Shown in pieces: positions 1 to 8,618 of a DNA stretch of 34,930 nt. The translations under genes and the position numbers were made by a program. How positions within the stretch are numbered: the first letter of the stretch is position 1; every line of letters starts with the position of its first letter. The stretch comes from an uncultured Lachnospiraceae bacterium (lineage in GTDB: Bacteria > Bacillota > Clostridia > Lachnospirales > Lachnospiraceae), in NCBI GenBank assembly GCA_904420225.1, contig CAJFUP010000010.1, positions 1 to 34,930 of the forward strand. Direction: 5' to 3'. Below the pieces are notes generated by a model. It ran no database searches. It saw only the letters and a program-made list of their open reading frames with translations, and had not been told where the DNA came from.

Positions 1-1
1 C

Positions 2-1984
2 GTTGAGAATTTGTCGGTAAATGCAATCCGCGTATTGGCCGCGGATGCTGTGCAGAAGGCCAAGTCGGGACATCCGGGTCTTCCCCTGGGCTGCGCGGCA
101 GTGGCATATGAGTTGTGGGGAAAACATATGAATCACAATCCGAAAAATCCCCAGTGGAAAAACAGAGATCGTTTTATCCTGTCTGGCGGTCACGGTTCCA
201 CGCTGCTGTATTCCCTGCTTCATTTGTTTGGATACGGAGATCTTTCTGTGGAGGATCTGAAGCAGTTTCGCCAATTTGGTTCTCTGACTCCAGGTCATCC
301 GGAATACGGCCATACGGTGGGAGTGGAAGCCACCACAGGCCCTCTGGGAGCCGGTATGGGAATGGCAGTTGGCATGGCCATGGCAGAAGCCCATTTGGCA
401 GCTGTATTTAACAAAGAAGGTTTTCCGGTGGTGGATCACTACACATATGTTTTGGGCGGCGACGGCTGCATGATGGAAGGGATCTCTTCAGAGGCATTTT
501 CCCTGGCCGGTACTCTGGGACTGTCCAAACTGATTGTGCTGTATGATTCCAATCGAATTTCCATCGAGGGCTCCACAGATATCGCATTCACAGAGAATGT
601 ACAAATGCGCATGGAAGCCTTTGGCTTCCAGACCATTACAGTGGAAGATGGAAACAATCTGGAAGAAATCGGCGCAGCCATAGAGGCAGCCAAGGCAGAT
701 ACCACCAGACCCTCTTTTATCACTGTCAAGACACAGATCGGGTATGGCTGTCCCTCTAAGCAGGGAAAGGCCAGCGCCCATGGAGAACCTCTGGGCGAGG
801 AAAATGTGGCAGCCATGAAAGAATTTTTGGGCTGGCCTTCTCAGGAGCCATTCTATGTACCCCAGGAGGTATATGATCATTACAGAGAGCTGGCCAATGA
901 GCGCGCCAAGGCAGAAGAGGAATGGAATGCGCTGTTTGCCGATTACTGCGAAAAATATCCGGATATGAAAGCCCTCTGGGATCAGTATTACGATGACAAT
1001 GTGAAGGAAAAACTGGATGCCAGCGAGGATTTCTGGGCATATGAAGACAAAGCGGATGCCACGAGAAATCTGTCCGGAAAGATGATCAACCGCTTGAAAG
1101 ATCTGATGCCCAACCTGGTGGGCGGCGCCGCCGATTTGGCTCCCTCCACCAAGACGCATATGAATGGCGAGCTGGATTTTGCAAAGGGACAGTATGAGGG
1201 TAGGAATCTGCACTTTGGCGTCAGAGAGCTGGCCATGACCGCCATCGGAAATGGACTCATGCTCCACGGTGGGCTGAGAGCTTTTGTATCCACATTTTTC
1301 GTGTTCAGCGATTACACCAAACCCATGGCTCGTCTGTCGGCGCTGATGGGAGTACCGTTGACTTTTGTCTTCACCCATGACAGCATCGGTGTGGGCGAGG
1401 ACGGCCCCACTCATGAGCCCATCGAGCAGCTGGCCATGTTCCGGGCCATGCCCAACTTCCATATGTTCCGTCCCGCAGATGCCACCGAAACGGCGGCAGC
1501 ATGGTACAGCGCCGTAACATCAGAAAAGACGCCTACGGCTCTGGCGCTGACCAGACAGAATCTGCCCCAGTTGGAGGGATCTTCCAAAGACGCGCTAAAG
1601 GGTGGCTATATTTTACAGGATTCGGACAAGGAAACACCGGATGCCATCATCATGGCCAGCGGTTCCGAGGTTTCCCTGGCAGTGGAGGCCAAAAAACTTT
1701 TGGCGGCGGACGGCATCGATGTACGTGTGGTCAGCATGCCGTGTATGGACCTGTTTGAGGAGCAGAGCGCGGAATATAAGGAGCATGTACTTCCCAAGTC
1801 AGTGAGAAAGAGAGTGGCAGCAGAAGCACTCATTGGATTCGGATGGGACAAATATGTGGGGCTGGACGGAGATATTCTCTGCATGAACAGTTTCGGCGCA
1901 TCGGCGCCTTACAGTAAGCTGTTCCCTGCTTTTGGTTTTACAGCAGAAAATCTGGCAGCCAAGGTGAAGGCATTGTTTGCATAA
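2..1984 (+). CDS. tkt: Transketolase (5' end outside window)
   Basis: This is a thiamine-diphosphate-dependent transketolase, which moves two-carbon ketol units between sugar phosphates in the non-oxidative pentose phosphate pathway in the cytosol. The thiamine-diphosphate motif GGDGCMMEG followed by LYDSNRISI, the early AKSGHPGLPLG block, the central HFGVRELAMTAIGNG with the catalytic glutamate, and the DSIGVGEDGPTHEP and FRPADATE blocks are all present in family order. The track start at a TTG (base 11) is probably wrong. The frame stays open to the window edge and the residues before it (VENLSVNAIR) fit the usual family N terminus, so the true start lies upstream. About 660 residues are visible, close to full length. 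It appears to be a stand-alone gene; no operon partner is visible downstream. The identification is very secure. Confidence 0.97.
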   Translation, partial: VENLSVNAIRVLAADAVQKAKSGHPGLPLGCAAVAYELWGKHMNHNPKNPQWKNRDRFILSGGHGSTLLYSLLHLFGYGDLSVEDLKQFRQFGSLTPGHPEYGHTVGVEATTGPLGAGMGMAVGMAMAEAHLAAVFNKEGFPVVDHYTYVLGGDGCMMEGISSEAFSLAGTLGLSKLIVLYDSNRISIEGSTDIAFTENVQMRMEAFGFQTITVEDGNNLEEIGAAIEAAKADTTRPSFITVKTQIGYGCPSKQGKASAHGEPLGEENVAAMKEFLGWPSQEPFYVPQEVYDHYRELANERAKAEEEWNALFADYCEKYPDMKALWDQYYDDNVKEKLDASEDFWAYEDKADATRNLSGKMINRLKDLMPNLVGGAADLAPSTKTHMNGELDFAKGQYEGRNLHFGVRELAMTAIGNGLMLHGGLRAFVSTFFVFSDYTKPMARLSALMGVPLTFVFTHDSIGVGEDGPTHEPIEQLAMFRAMPNFHMFRPADATETAAAWYSAVTSEKTPTALALTRQNLPQLEGSSKDALKGGYILQDSDKETPDAIIMASGSEVSLAVEAKKLLAADGIDVRVVSMPCMDLFEEQSAEYKEHVLPKSVRKRVAAEALIGFGWDKYVGLDGDILCMNSFGASAPYSKLFPAFGFTAENLAAKVKALFA

Positions 1985-2033
1985 AGCAGAAAAAGGCTTG
2001 TGGAGCCAAATGGTTCCATAAGGATTGATAAGA

Positions 2034-2089
2034 AAAGCCGTCTTGTGGGCTTTCCGGCAAAAAGCCGGGAGAGTTCATGAGGCGGCTTT
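2034..2089 (+). other. Nested inverted repeat after transketolase, possible weak terminator
   Basis: An outer 7-bp stem (AAAGCCG at 2034-2040 with CGGCTTT at 2083-2089) encloses an inner stem (CCGGC at 2054-2058 with GCCGG at 2064-2068). It lies between the transketolase stop and the next gene. No T-run follows, so an intrinsic terminator is possible but not well supported. Confidence 0.35.
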
Positions 2090-2147
2090 CAGAGTTTCGC
2101 AAACACCTAAGAGTCTGTGCATAGGAAAGGAGATTACAGGGGAACGT

Positions 2148-2777
2148 ATGGACCGGAGAAGCTATTGTATACAGGAAGTGGCGGGAAAAGAAGAGTTTTT
2201 ATAGGGGTTGGATGCTTGGCCCAAGGCCGAGATTGGCTGTTATCCGTGGGGAGGCGCGTATCGGCCCGAGGCATATGGCATTTGCTGTGCCGGTCCCGAG
2301 GCTCTCTACGTCTTTCTGGCAGCTCGGGAAGAGCAGCTGCGCTGCCAGGTCAAGGAAGCCAATGGGCCGGTATGCACCGATTCCTGTCTGGAGTTTTTTT
2401 ATCAGCCTGGGGATACGGGATACTTTAATTTCGAGTGGAACCCTCTGGGAGTGCTGCATCTGGGATTTGGAAAAGGACGGAACGGAAGGGTGCATCCTAT
2501 TTTGGAAGACGGAGAAACGTTTTTGCTGAAATTGGGCCAGTGGGAAGAATGGAGGCGAACCGGGTGGTGGTATGTGGCGTTTCAGGTTCCGTTCTCGTTT
2601 ATTCGCCGGTATGTACCCACATTCACAGGTGAAGGAGCGGATATGGGCCGCGGAAATTTTTATAAGTGCGGGGATAAGACGGAGCAGCCGCACTGGGGAT
2701 GTTATGCGCCGGTAAAGACGGAACAGCCGGATTATCATCGGCCGGAATTTTTTGCATCATTCAATAAAATTCAATAA
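2148..2777 (+). pseudogene. CBM9-like carbohydrate-binding protein gene interrupted by an in-frame TAG
   Basis: From the ATG at 2148 the frame reads MDRRSYCIQEVAGKEEFL, then a TAG at 2202-2204, then GLDAWPKAEIGCYPWGG and on to a stop at 2775-2777, all in one frame. The downstream part (YPWGGAYRPEA, DSCLEFFYQPG, YFNFEWNPLG, LHLGFGKGRNGR) resembles the family 9-like carbohydrate-binding domain found in stand-alone Clostridial proteins of about 200 residues. The 18 codons before the TAG also fit that family's N terminus, so the stop sits inside former coding sequence. An AGGGG motif six bases upstream of 2148 could serve as ribosome binding site. The track start (TTG 2208) has no spaced binding site. 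A single point mutation, a sequencing error or, less likely, restart at 2208 would explain it. The molecular function of the family is not known to me beyond presumed sugar binding. Confidence 0.7.
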
Positions 2778-2970
2778 AATGATGCATATACAGGTGGATT
2801 ACACAAATTTCTAGACAGACAGGTATGAAAATAGCTTAAATCTATTGATTTTGGTATTGCCTTAACCTCCCCAATGTTACTATAAATTCTACAGACTGTG
2901 AAAAACAATTGCGGGAAAGCTTTGGGCAAAATCTAAAGATGTTGGGAACCATTCAAACCACAAAAACCAG

Positions 2971-3114
2971 GGGCTTATCTTTTGAGGGCAATATGCGACT
3001 TTCATATAGGCGATGGGGAAGACGCAGTTAATCATCGATTTGACCCTGGACTGGTGGAGCTTACCGTTATAGAATAAGGAGTTAAGCATAGGAGGATTCT
3101 GAGAAGATAAGCCC
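2971..3114. repeat. 144-bp segment bounded by 16-bp imperfect inverted repeats (MITE-like)
   Basis: The left end GGGCTTATCTTTTGAG (2971-2986) matches the reverse complement of the right end CTGAGAAGATAAGCCC (3099-3114) at 14 of 16 positions, the outer 11 being perfect. No target-site duplication is obvious and no transposase is encoded. It could be a miniature element, the remains of an insertion, or two arms of a long-range RNA structure. The right arm overlaps the left side of the terminator at 3093-3137. Confidence 0.35.
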
Positions 3115-3137
3115 TTTATTTTCTCAGAGTCCTTTTT
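3093..3137 (+). terminator. Rho-independent terminator upstream of the pot regulon
   Basis: The arms AGGATTCTGAGAA (3093-3105) and TTCTCAGAGTCCT (3121-3133) pair over 13 bp with one G-T wobble, and a T-run (3133-3137) follows. It probably ends transcription coming from the upstream region and insulates the promoter at 3252. Confidence 0.7.
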
Positions 3138-3251
3138 GAGATATACGAAAATTTTCGGCAGCAGGAATATCCCGTAGGGGTATTGAACAGAACATATGAA
3201 AATAAAGTATCTGCGGATATTGAAATTCTGTCTTTTTGTTTTGAAAATCCA

Positions 3252-3279
3252 TTGACAAAATTTGCGTAATAGATATAAT
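3252..3279 (+). promoter_or_regulatory. Consensus sigma-A promoter of the XRE-potABCD operon
   Basis: TTGACA (3252-3257) and TATAAT (3274-3279) are both perfect consensus hexamers with a 16-bp spacer. The XRE regulator start lies about 75 bases downstream. No other promoter is evident before potA, so this one probably drives the whole operon. Confidence 0.85.
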
Positions 3280-3289
3280 GGGTCTTGTT

Positions 3290-3315
3290 GTTTAGAATTA
3301 CTAAACTCTGAGTTT
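3290..3315 (+). promoter_or_regulatory. Overlapping palindromes, candidate XRE operator
   Basis: GTTTAG-AATTA-CTAAAC (3290-3306) is a perfect 6-bp inverted repeat. It overlaps a second one, AAACT-CTG-AGTTT (3303-3315). Both lie right after the -10 element at the expected transcription start, where a bound repressor would block initiation. Autoregulation by the adjacent XRE-cupin protein is inferred from position. Confidence 0.55.
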
Positions 3316-3354
3316 AATGATACAATGCCTGGAAAAAGGAGTGGACAAAAGAAT

Positions 3355-3888
3355 ATGGAAATCGGACAGAAGATTAAGCGTCTTCGGGTATTGAAGGGAC
3401 TGACGCAGGAGGAACTGGCCGACCGGGCGGAGCTGTCCAAAGGCTTTATCTCTCAGGTGGAACGGGATCTCACATCCCCGTCCATTGCCACTTTGGTGGA
3501 TATCCTCCAGTGTCTGGGAACCACCATCAGTGAGTTTTTCAATGATAACTTGGAAGAACAGATCGTTTTCGGAAAGGAAGATTTTTTTCAGAAGGTGGAT
3601 GCCGCCCAGGGGAGTACGGTGGAGTGGATCGTCCCCAATGCCCAGAAAAACAGGATGGAACCCATATTGCTGAAACTGGAACCGGGCGGCGGCGTTCAAG
3701 AGGAGGATCCCCATGAAGGGGAAGAATTCGGCTATGTTCTGTCTGGCAGCGTTCTGGTGACGCTGGGGGATGAGACGTACCGAGTAAAAAAAGGAGAGGC
3801 TTTTTATTTTTCAGCCAGCAGGAGACATGGTCTGTCTTCCAAGACGGGAGCAGTGGTCCTCTGGGTCAGCGCTCCGCCCAGTTTCTGA
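3355..3888 (+). CDS. XRE-family regulator with cupin sensor domain, probable polyamine-uptake repressor
   Basis: This 177-residue cytosolic transcription factor has an N-terminal helix-turn-helix of the XRE type (IGQKIKRLRVLKGLTQEELA, then SKGFISQVERDLTSPSIATL; about residues 3-60). A C-terminal cupin barrel follows (about 105-175: LEPGGGVQEEDPHEGEE, YVLSGSVLVTLGDE). The start is placed at ATG 3355 rather than the track start, because homology begins there and an AAGGAG lies upstream. It immediately precedes potA with a 54-base gap and no promoter, the arrangement usual for polyamine transporter operons in Clostridia. By analogy with PuuR-like regulators, the cupin may sense a polyamine or related small molecule; this is inferred. 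A perfect promoter and palindromes lie upstream. Confidence 0.9.
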   Translation: MEIGQKIKRLRVLKGLTQEELADRAELSKGFISQVERDLTSPSIATLVDILQCLGTTISEFFNDNLEEQIVFGKEDFFQKVDAAQGSTVEWIVPNAQKNRMEPILLKLEPGGGVQEEDPHEGEEFGYVLSGSVLVTLGDETYRVKKGEAFYFSASRRHGLSSKTGAVVLWVSAPPSF

Positions 3889-3942
3889 CGGAGCGGACGG
3901 CAGGAAAAATGGAAAAAACAGAGGAAAGAAGAGGAGTACGGC

Positions 3943-5019
3943 ATGATGAAGCAGCCATTGATCAATCTTGTGGACATTTCCAAGCAGTATGACGGAACCA
4001 CGGTTCTGGATCAGCTGAATCTGGAGATTTTTGAGAATCAGTTTGTCACTCTGCTGGGGCCCAGCGGGTGCGGAAAAACCACCACTCTGCGGATTATCGG
4101 GGGGTTTGAGACCCCGGATGCGGGACGGGTGATTTTTGACGGAAAGGATATCACACAGGTGCCGCCCCATAAGAGGGCGCTGAATACGGTATTTCAGAAA
4201 TATGCCCTGTTTACTCATATGAATATCGGTGAAAATATTGCTTTTGGCTTGAAAATAAAGGGAAAAAGCAAGTCTTATATTCAGGACAAGATCAAATACG
4301 CTCTAAAGCTGGTGAATTTGGAGGGATTTGAAAAGCGCATGCCGGATTCACTGAGCGGCGGTCAGCAGCAGAGAATCGCCATTGCCAGAGCCATTGTCAA
4401 TGAACCCAAGGTACTGCTTTTGGACGAACCCCTGGGCGCGCTGGATCTGAAGCTGCGTCAGGACATGCAGTACGAGCTGATTCGCCTGAAAAATGAGCTG
4501 GGTATCACATTCATTTATGTGACCCACGACCAGGAAGAGGCGCTGACCATGTCAGATAACATTGTGGTTATGAATCAGGGATATATCCAGCAGATGGGAA
4601 CACCGGAGAAGATATACAATGAGCCAGAAAACGCCTTTGTGGCAGACTTCATCGGCGAGAGCAACATCATAGGCGGCACCATGATACGGGATCGGCTGGT
4701 GGAGATCCTGGGGGCCCGCTTTGCCTGCGTGGATGAGGGATTCGGCACCGACTGCCCGGTGGATGTGGTAATCCGCCCGGAGGATGTGGATCTTTTGAAG
4801 CCAGGGGAAGGGACGCTGGAGGGCGTGGTGTCTCATTTGATTTTCAAAGGCGTCCACTATGAGATGGAGGTCATGGCGGGAGGGTTCGAATGGCTGGTTC
4901 ACAGCACGGACATGTTTCCTGTGGGGACCCAAGTCAGCATCCATGTGGATCCCTTTGACATTCAGATCATGCACAAGCCCGAATCAGAGGATGAGGAGGC
5001 AGTGGGAGTCAATGAATAA
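3943..5019 (+). CDS. potA: Spermidine/putrescine ABC transporter ATP-binding protein
   Basis: PotA is the ATPase that powers polyamine import through the PotBC channel at the inner face of the membrane. The 358-residue protein shows Walker A GPSGCGKT (residues 39-46), Q-loop [11 protein letters not shown], signature [14 protein letters not shown] (from 137), Walker [13 protein letters not shown] (about 158) and the switch histidine in [10 protein letters not shown]-terminal TOBE-like regulatory domain follows (about 240-345). The start at ATG 3943 has GAGGAG six bases upstream; ATG 3946 is an equal alternative. It overlaps potB by eight bases, consistent with translational coupling. Paralogous ferric or sugar ATPases share this fold, but the potBCD neighbours settle the assignment. 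Confidence 0.95.
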   Translation: MMKQPLINLVDISKQYDGTTVLDQLNLEIFENQFVTLLGPSGCGKTTTLRIIGGFETPDAGRVIFDGKDITQVPPHKRALNTVFQKYALFTHMNIGENIAFGLKIKGKSKSYIQDKIKYALKLVNLEGFEKRMPDSLSGGQQQRIAIARAIVNEPKVLLLDEPLGALDLKLRQDMQYELIRLKNELGITFIYVTHDQEEALTMSDNIVVMNQGYIQQMGTPEKIYNEPENAFVADFIGESNIIGGTMIRDRLVEILGARFACVDEGFGTDCPVDVVIRPEDVDLLKPGEGTLEGVVSHLIFKGVHYEMEVMAGGFEWLVHSTDMFPVGTQVSIHVDPFDIQIMHKPESEDEEAVGVNE

Positions 5020-5827
5020 AAAGAAATTGCTGGCAGGTCCATACCTGCTTTGGATGGTGGCGTTTACAGTCATTCCGCTGATTATGATCGCCGTATATGG
5101 ATTTACAGATAGAACGGGGGCCTTCACCTGGGAAAATGTGACGGCCATGATTCGGCCGGAACATATGAAAGCCTTGTGGCTGTCTTTGAAGCTGGCGTTT
5201 CTCTGCACAGCAGTCTGTCTGTTTCTGGCCTATCCCTTGGCCTTGATTCTGAAAGCCAAGGGAGTGAAGAAGGGCAGCTTTGTAGTGATGGTGTTTATTC
5301 TTCCCATGTGGATGAACTTTCTGCTGCGCACGTATGCCTGGCTGAATCTGCTGGATGATGGAGGGATTCTCTGCACCCTGCTGGAAAAACTGGGGCTGGC
5401 CCGGTTTAGCATCATCGGCACAAACACCGCCATTGTGCTGGGAATGGTATATAATTTTCTGCCATTCATGGTGCTGCCTTTGTACAATGTCATCAGCAAG
5501 ATTGATGAAAATGTGATCAATGCTGCCCGGGATCTGGGGGCCAACGGGTTTCAGGTATTTCGGCGGATTATTTTGCCGCTGAGCTTTCCGGGGATCGTCA
5601 GCGGCATCACCATGGTTTTTGTGCCGTCCATGACCACCTTCGCCATTTCCGATCTGCTGGGAGCCAGAAAAATCATGCTCATTGGAAACATTATTGAGCA
5701 GGAATTTTCCACGGCTGCCAACTGGAATCTGGGATCAGGGCTGTCCTTGGTACTGATGGTTTTCATCCTCATCAGTATGGCGGCGCTGAGTCATTACGAT
5801 AAAAATGGGGAGGGGACATCGTTCTAA
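5012..5827 (+). CDS. potB: Spermidine/putrescine ABC transporter permease PotB
   Basis: This is one of the two membrane permeases of the polyamine importer. From ATG 5012 it gives 271 residues with six predicted membrane segments (for example [20 protein letters not shown] near the start and LALILKAKG after the second). The cytoplasmic coupling loop ([20 protein letters not shown], then [12 protein letters not shown]) is the EAA motif that docks on PotA. The track starts it 51 codons earlier inside potA, in a frame without family similarity. The ATG at 5012 overlaps the end of potA and has a GGGAG ribosome binding site. It shares one base with potC (TAATG junction), so the genes are coupled. 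Confidence 0.94.
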   Translation: MNKKKLLAGPYLLWMVAFTVIPLIMIAVYGFTDRTGAFTWENVTAMIRPEHMKALWLSLKLAFLCTAVCLFLAYPLALILKAKGVKKGSFVVMVFILPMWMNFLLRTYAWLNLLDDGGILCTLLEKLGLARFSIIGTNTAIVLGMVYNFLPFMVLPLYNVISKIDENVINAARDLGANGFQVFRRIILPLSFPGIVSGITMVFVPSMTTFAISDLLGARKIMLIGNIIEQEFSTAANWNLGSGLSLVLMVFILISMAALSHYDKNGEGTSF

Positions 5828-6624
5828 TGAGAGTAAAAAAATTTTTCTCACAAATCTATATGGCGCTGATTTTTATTTTTATGTATGCTCCCATAGTGAC
5901 GCTGATGGTACTGTCTTTCAATGAAAACAAAGGGCGAAGGTGGAGCGGTTTTTCTCTGAAGTGGTACGGGGAGTTGTTTCAGAGCGATATGATTTTGTCA
6001 GCGCTGGGAAACACTCTGCTCATCGCTTTCATCTCCGCCACAGCGGCCACTGTGTTGGGCGTCCTGGCATGTGTGGGGATTAATTCGCTCAAGGGAAAAG
6101 CCAGAAATGCCTACTTGGCTCTTAACAACATTCCCATGCTTAATTCTGAGTTGGTGACAGGACTGGCCATGATGCTGGCATTTATCGCTTTTGGGATCAG
6201 CTTTGGATATGCGACCATAATTGTGGCTCACATCACTTTCTGTGTTCCCTATGTGGTGCTCAGCGTCATGCCAAAACTGCGTCAGACAGATAAAAGCGTT
6301 TATGAAGCGGCCGTGGATTTGGGAGCAAAACCCGTGTACGCTTTTTTTAAAGTGGTTCTGCCGGAATTGATGCCGGGAATTGTGTCCGGGTATCTTTTAG
6401 CTTTTACCATGTCCCTGGACGATTTCATCATTACGCATTTTACCAAAGGCGCTGGCATCAATACCCTGTCCACGCTCATTTACAGTGAGGTTCGAAAAGG
6501 GATTAAACCGTCCATGAATGCATTGTCCACCATTCTATTTGTATCGGTGCTGATCCTGCTCTGTGCGGGAACGTACGGACCAGGGCGTAAGAAGAAAACA
6601 GAAAAGAGGGAAAAGGTAAAATGA
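5827..6624 (+). CDS. potC: Spermidine/putrescine ABC transporter permease PotC
   Basis: This is the second permease of the polyamine importer, 265 residues with about six membrane helices. The first (IYMALIFIFMYAPIVTLMVLSF) carries the YAPI sequence common in PotC proteins. The EAA coupling loop is visible as VYEAAVDLGAKPVYAFFKVV followed by LPELMPGIVSGYL. SLDDFIITHFTKGAG near the C terminus is typical of PotC. The start ATG overlaps the potB stop by one base, and the stop overlaps the potD start (ATGA), so expression is coupled on both sides. A basic tail (GRKKKTEKREKVK) ends the protein on the cytoplasmic side. Confidence 0.95.
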   Translation: MRVKKFFSQIYMALIFIFMYAPIVTLMVLSFNENKGRRWSGFSLKWYGELFQSDMILSALGNTLLIAFISATAATVLGVLACVGINSLKGKARNAYLALNNIPMLNSELVTGLAMMLAFIAFGISFGYATIIVAHITFCVPYVVLSVMPKLRQTDKSVYEAAVDLGAKPVYAFFKVVLPELMPGIVSGYLLAFTMSLDDFIITHFTKGAGINTLSTLIYSEVRKGIKPSMNALSTILFVSVLILLCAGTYGPGRKKKTEKREKVK

Positions 6625-7730
6625 GGAAACATGCAGAGCGCAAGGGTTTGCGCCAAAAGCACCAGGGACGCCGGGTGCAGGCTGCCGCGGCATTGGGGGT
6701 GCTCATGGCCTCTGTGCTGGCAGGATGCGGTTTGGGGGAAGGAGATATGGCGGCGCGTTATCCCAACGGGGAAGTGAAGGTGTACAATTGGGGGGAGTAC
6801 ATCGATGAGGAGCTAATCGAACAGTTCCAGGAAGAGTACGGAATCCGGGTAATCTATGACACATTCACCACCAATGAAGAAATGTTTCCCAAGCTGCAGG
6901 CAGAGCCGGGTATGTACGATGTGGTCTGTCCGTCGGATTATATGATTGAGAAAATGATCCAGTACGATATGGTGCAGCCTTTGGATAAGGATAAGCTGCC
7001 TCATTATGATAATATGGGAACAGCCTATTTGGAAAAAATGGAGGAATTTGATCCGGGAAATCAGTACGCGCTTCCGTATACCTGGGGGACCGTGGGTATT
7101 CTTTATAATACATCCATGGTGCAGGAGCCTGTGGACAGCTGGGATATTCTCTGGGATGAGACATACGAGAATGAAATCATCATGCAGGATTCCGTGCGGG
7201 ACGCGTTTATGGTGGCCTTAAAGAGGCTGGGATATTCGTGCAATACCACCGATGAAGGCCAGCTGGAAGAGGCCATGGTGACGCTTCGGGATCAGAAGCG
7301 CCTGGTAAAGGCCTATGCCATCGATGAGGTGCGGGACAAGATGATCGATGAGGCCGCCGCCCTGGGGGTTATTTATTCAGGGGAGTATCTGTACTGCAAA
7401 GAAGAAAATCCCCAGTTGGCCTATGCGGTACCCCAGGAGGGATCCAACATCTGGTTTGACGGCTGGGTGATCACCAGCGGCGCTCAGAATGTGGAGAATG
7501 CCCATAAATGGCTGGATTTTCTCTGCACAGCAGAAGCGGCGTATAAAAATTTTGAATATATCACGTATGCTACGCCCAACACGGCGGCTCAGGAGATGAT
7601 TGCGGCTGAATATCTGGAGGATCCCGGCGTCTTCGCCGATGAGGAAACCATTGGACGCTGTGAGGTATACCGCTATCTGGGCGACGAAATGGATAACATA
7701 TACTACGAATTTTGGAAAAAGGTGAAATAG
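6621..7730 (+). CDS. potD: Spermidine/putrescine-binding lipoprotein PotD
   Basis: PotD is the extracytoplasmic receptor that delivers polyamine to PotBC. The 369-residue protein begins with a basic stretch and a hydrophobic segment ending in the lipobox VLAGC, with the lipidated cysteine at residue 36, so it should be anchored to the outer face of the membrane. Next come EVKVYNWGEYIDEELIEQF, typical of polyamine-binding proteins, then YDVVCPSDYMIEKMI, YALPYTWGTVGILYN and NIWFDGWVITSGAQN. The last contains the tryptophan and aspartate that usually contact the ligand amine groups. It overlaps potC by four bases and ends the operon; no clear terminator was found before truA. Whether it prefers spermidine or putrescine cannot be told from the sequence. 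Confidence 0.95.
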   Translation: MRKHAERKGLRQKHQGRRVQAAAALGVLMASVLAGCGLGEGDMAARYPNGEVKVYNWGEYIDEELIEQFQEEYGIRVIYDTFTTNEEMFPKLQAEPGMYDVVCPSDYMIEKMIQYDMVQPLDKDKLPHYDNMGTAYLEKMEEFDPGNQYALPYTWGTVGILYNTSMVQEPVDSWDILWDETYENEIIMQDSVRDAFMVALKRLGYSCNTTDEGQLEEAMVTLRDQKRLVKAYAIDEVRDKMIDEAAALGVIYSGEYLYCKEENPQLAYAVPQEGSNIWFDGWVITSGAQNVENAHKWLDFLCTAEAAYKNFEYITYATPNTAAQEMIAAEYLEDPGVFADEETIGRCEVYRYLGDEMDNIYYEFWKKVK

Positions 7731-7779
7731 GGCGGTCGGAATTAGTCCGGGAAACCGTCGGGGAAGGAGGGAAAACCGC

Positions 7780-8529
7780 ATGAAGAATATCAAGTTTACA
7801 TTGGAGTACGAGGGAACCCGCTATGACGGCTGGCAGAGGCAGGGCAATACCGGCAATACCATTCAGGGGAAGCTGGAGGCAGTGCTTTCGCGCATGGTGG
7901 GGAAGCCGGTGGAGGTTCATGGTTCCGGCAGAACCGATGCGGGTGTCCATGCCCTGGGGCAGGTGGCCAACGCCAAGCTGGAGACAGATATGACGGCAGA
8001 AGAAGTGATGGAGTATCTCAATGAATATCTGCCCAGAGATATGGCGGTGACAGAGGCGCTGGAAGTGTCCATGCGGTTCCACAGCCGCCTCTTGGCGGTT
8101 TCCAAAATCTATCAGTACCGGATCCGGACAGAGAAGAGACGGGAAGTATTTTCCAGGAATTTTGTCTGGCATTTGGGAAAAAATCTGGATACAGCAGCTA
8201 TGGAGCGGGCGGCGTCCTATTTGGTGGGAACCCATGATTTTCTCCCTTTTTCCAGCGCCAAAAAAGGAAAGAAATCCACAGTGCGCACAGTGTATGCCAT
8301 TGGGATTCAGGATATGGGAGAAGAAGTCATCCTGACATACACGGGAGAGGGATTTTTGTATCATATGGTTCGAATTTTGACGGGAACCCTGGTGGAGGTG
8401 GGGCTGGGACAGCGCCCTCCGGAGGATATGTGCCGCATTTTAACCTCTGGTGATCGGAGGGAAGCGGGAATGATGGCGCCTCCCCAGGGGCTGACGCTGG
8501 CGCGGGTAGAGTATGCAGACGAAAAATAA
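7780..8529 (+). CDS. truA: tRNA pseudouridine(38-40) synthase TruA
   Basis: TruA converts uridines 38-40 in the tRNA anticodon arm to pseudouridine. The 249-residue protein has the family N terminus (FTLEYEGTRYDGWQRQ) and the catalytic motif GSGRTDAGVHA, with the nucleophilic aspartate at residue 53. Later blocks FHSRLLAVSKIYQYRI, FSSAKKGKKSTVRTV and GEGFLYHMVRILTGTLVEVG are all family hallmarks. A strong ribosome binding site (GGAAGGAGGG) precedes ATG 7780. It follows potD by about 50 bases and may be read from the pot operon, although their functions are unrelated. Clostridia often carry a second TruA elsewhere, so this need not be the only copy. Confidence 0.95.
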   Translation: MKNIKFTLEYEGTRYDGWQRQGNTGNTIQGKLEAVLSRMVGKPVEVHGSGRTDAGVHALGQVANAKLETDMTAEEVMEYLNEYLPRDMAVTEALEVSMRFHSRLLAVSKIYQYRIRTEKRREVFSRNFVWHLGKNLDTAAMERAASYLVGTHDFLPFSSAKKGKKSTVRTVYAIGIQDMGEEVILTYTGEGFLYHMVRILTGTLVEVGLGQRPPEDMCRILTSGDRREAGMMAPPQGLTLARVEYADEK

Positions 8530-8558
8530 AATACGCTCTAGCCAGGGGCAGTCTCCTT

Positions 8559-8567
8559 TGGTACAAT
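8559..8567 (+). promoter_or_regulatory. Extended -10 promoter candidate before the DagK-type gene
   Basis: TGGTACAAT combines a TG extension with a TACAAT -10 hexamer about 50 bases upstream of the kinase start. No good -35 is visible, as is common for extended -10 promoters. The same nine bases occur upstream of phoU (16420-16428). Confidence 0.4.
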
Positions 8568-8618
8568 AGAACTATGAAATGATACGTATCCTAGGGCCAA
8601 AAGGTGAGGAGGCAAAGC

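Noticed and set aside
488-1462. Minus-strand open frame of 324 codons opposite transketolase
   Set aside because: Shadow frame; the plus strand carries clear transketolase motifs throughout.
2202-2204. TAG as a pyrrolysine or other recoded codon
   Set aside because: No methylamine methyltransferase context and the domain is a carbohydrate-binding type; a simple nonsense mutation is far more likely.
3040-3070. MerR-type promoter with a long spacer (TTGACC ... TATAGA)
   Set aside because: The spacer is about 22 bases, too long even for MerR promoters, and no matching palindrome or downstream gene exists.
2889-3440. Minus-strand open frame of 183 codons upstream of and into the XRE gene
   Set aside because: It overlaps the consensus promoter, terminator and the XRE helix-turn-helix codons, and its translation shows no family features.
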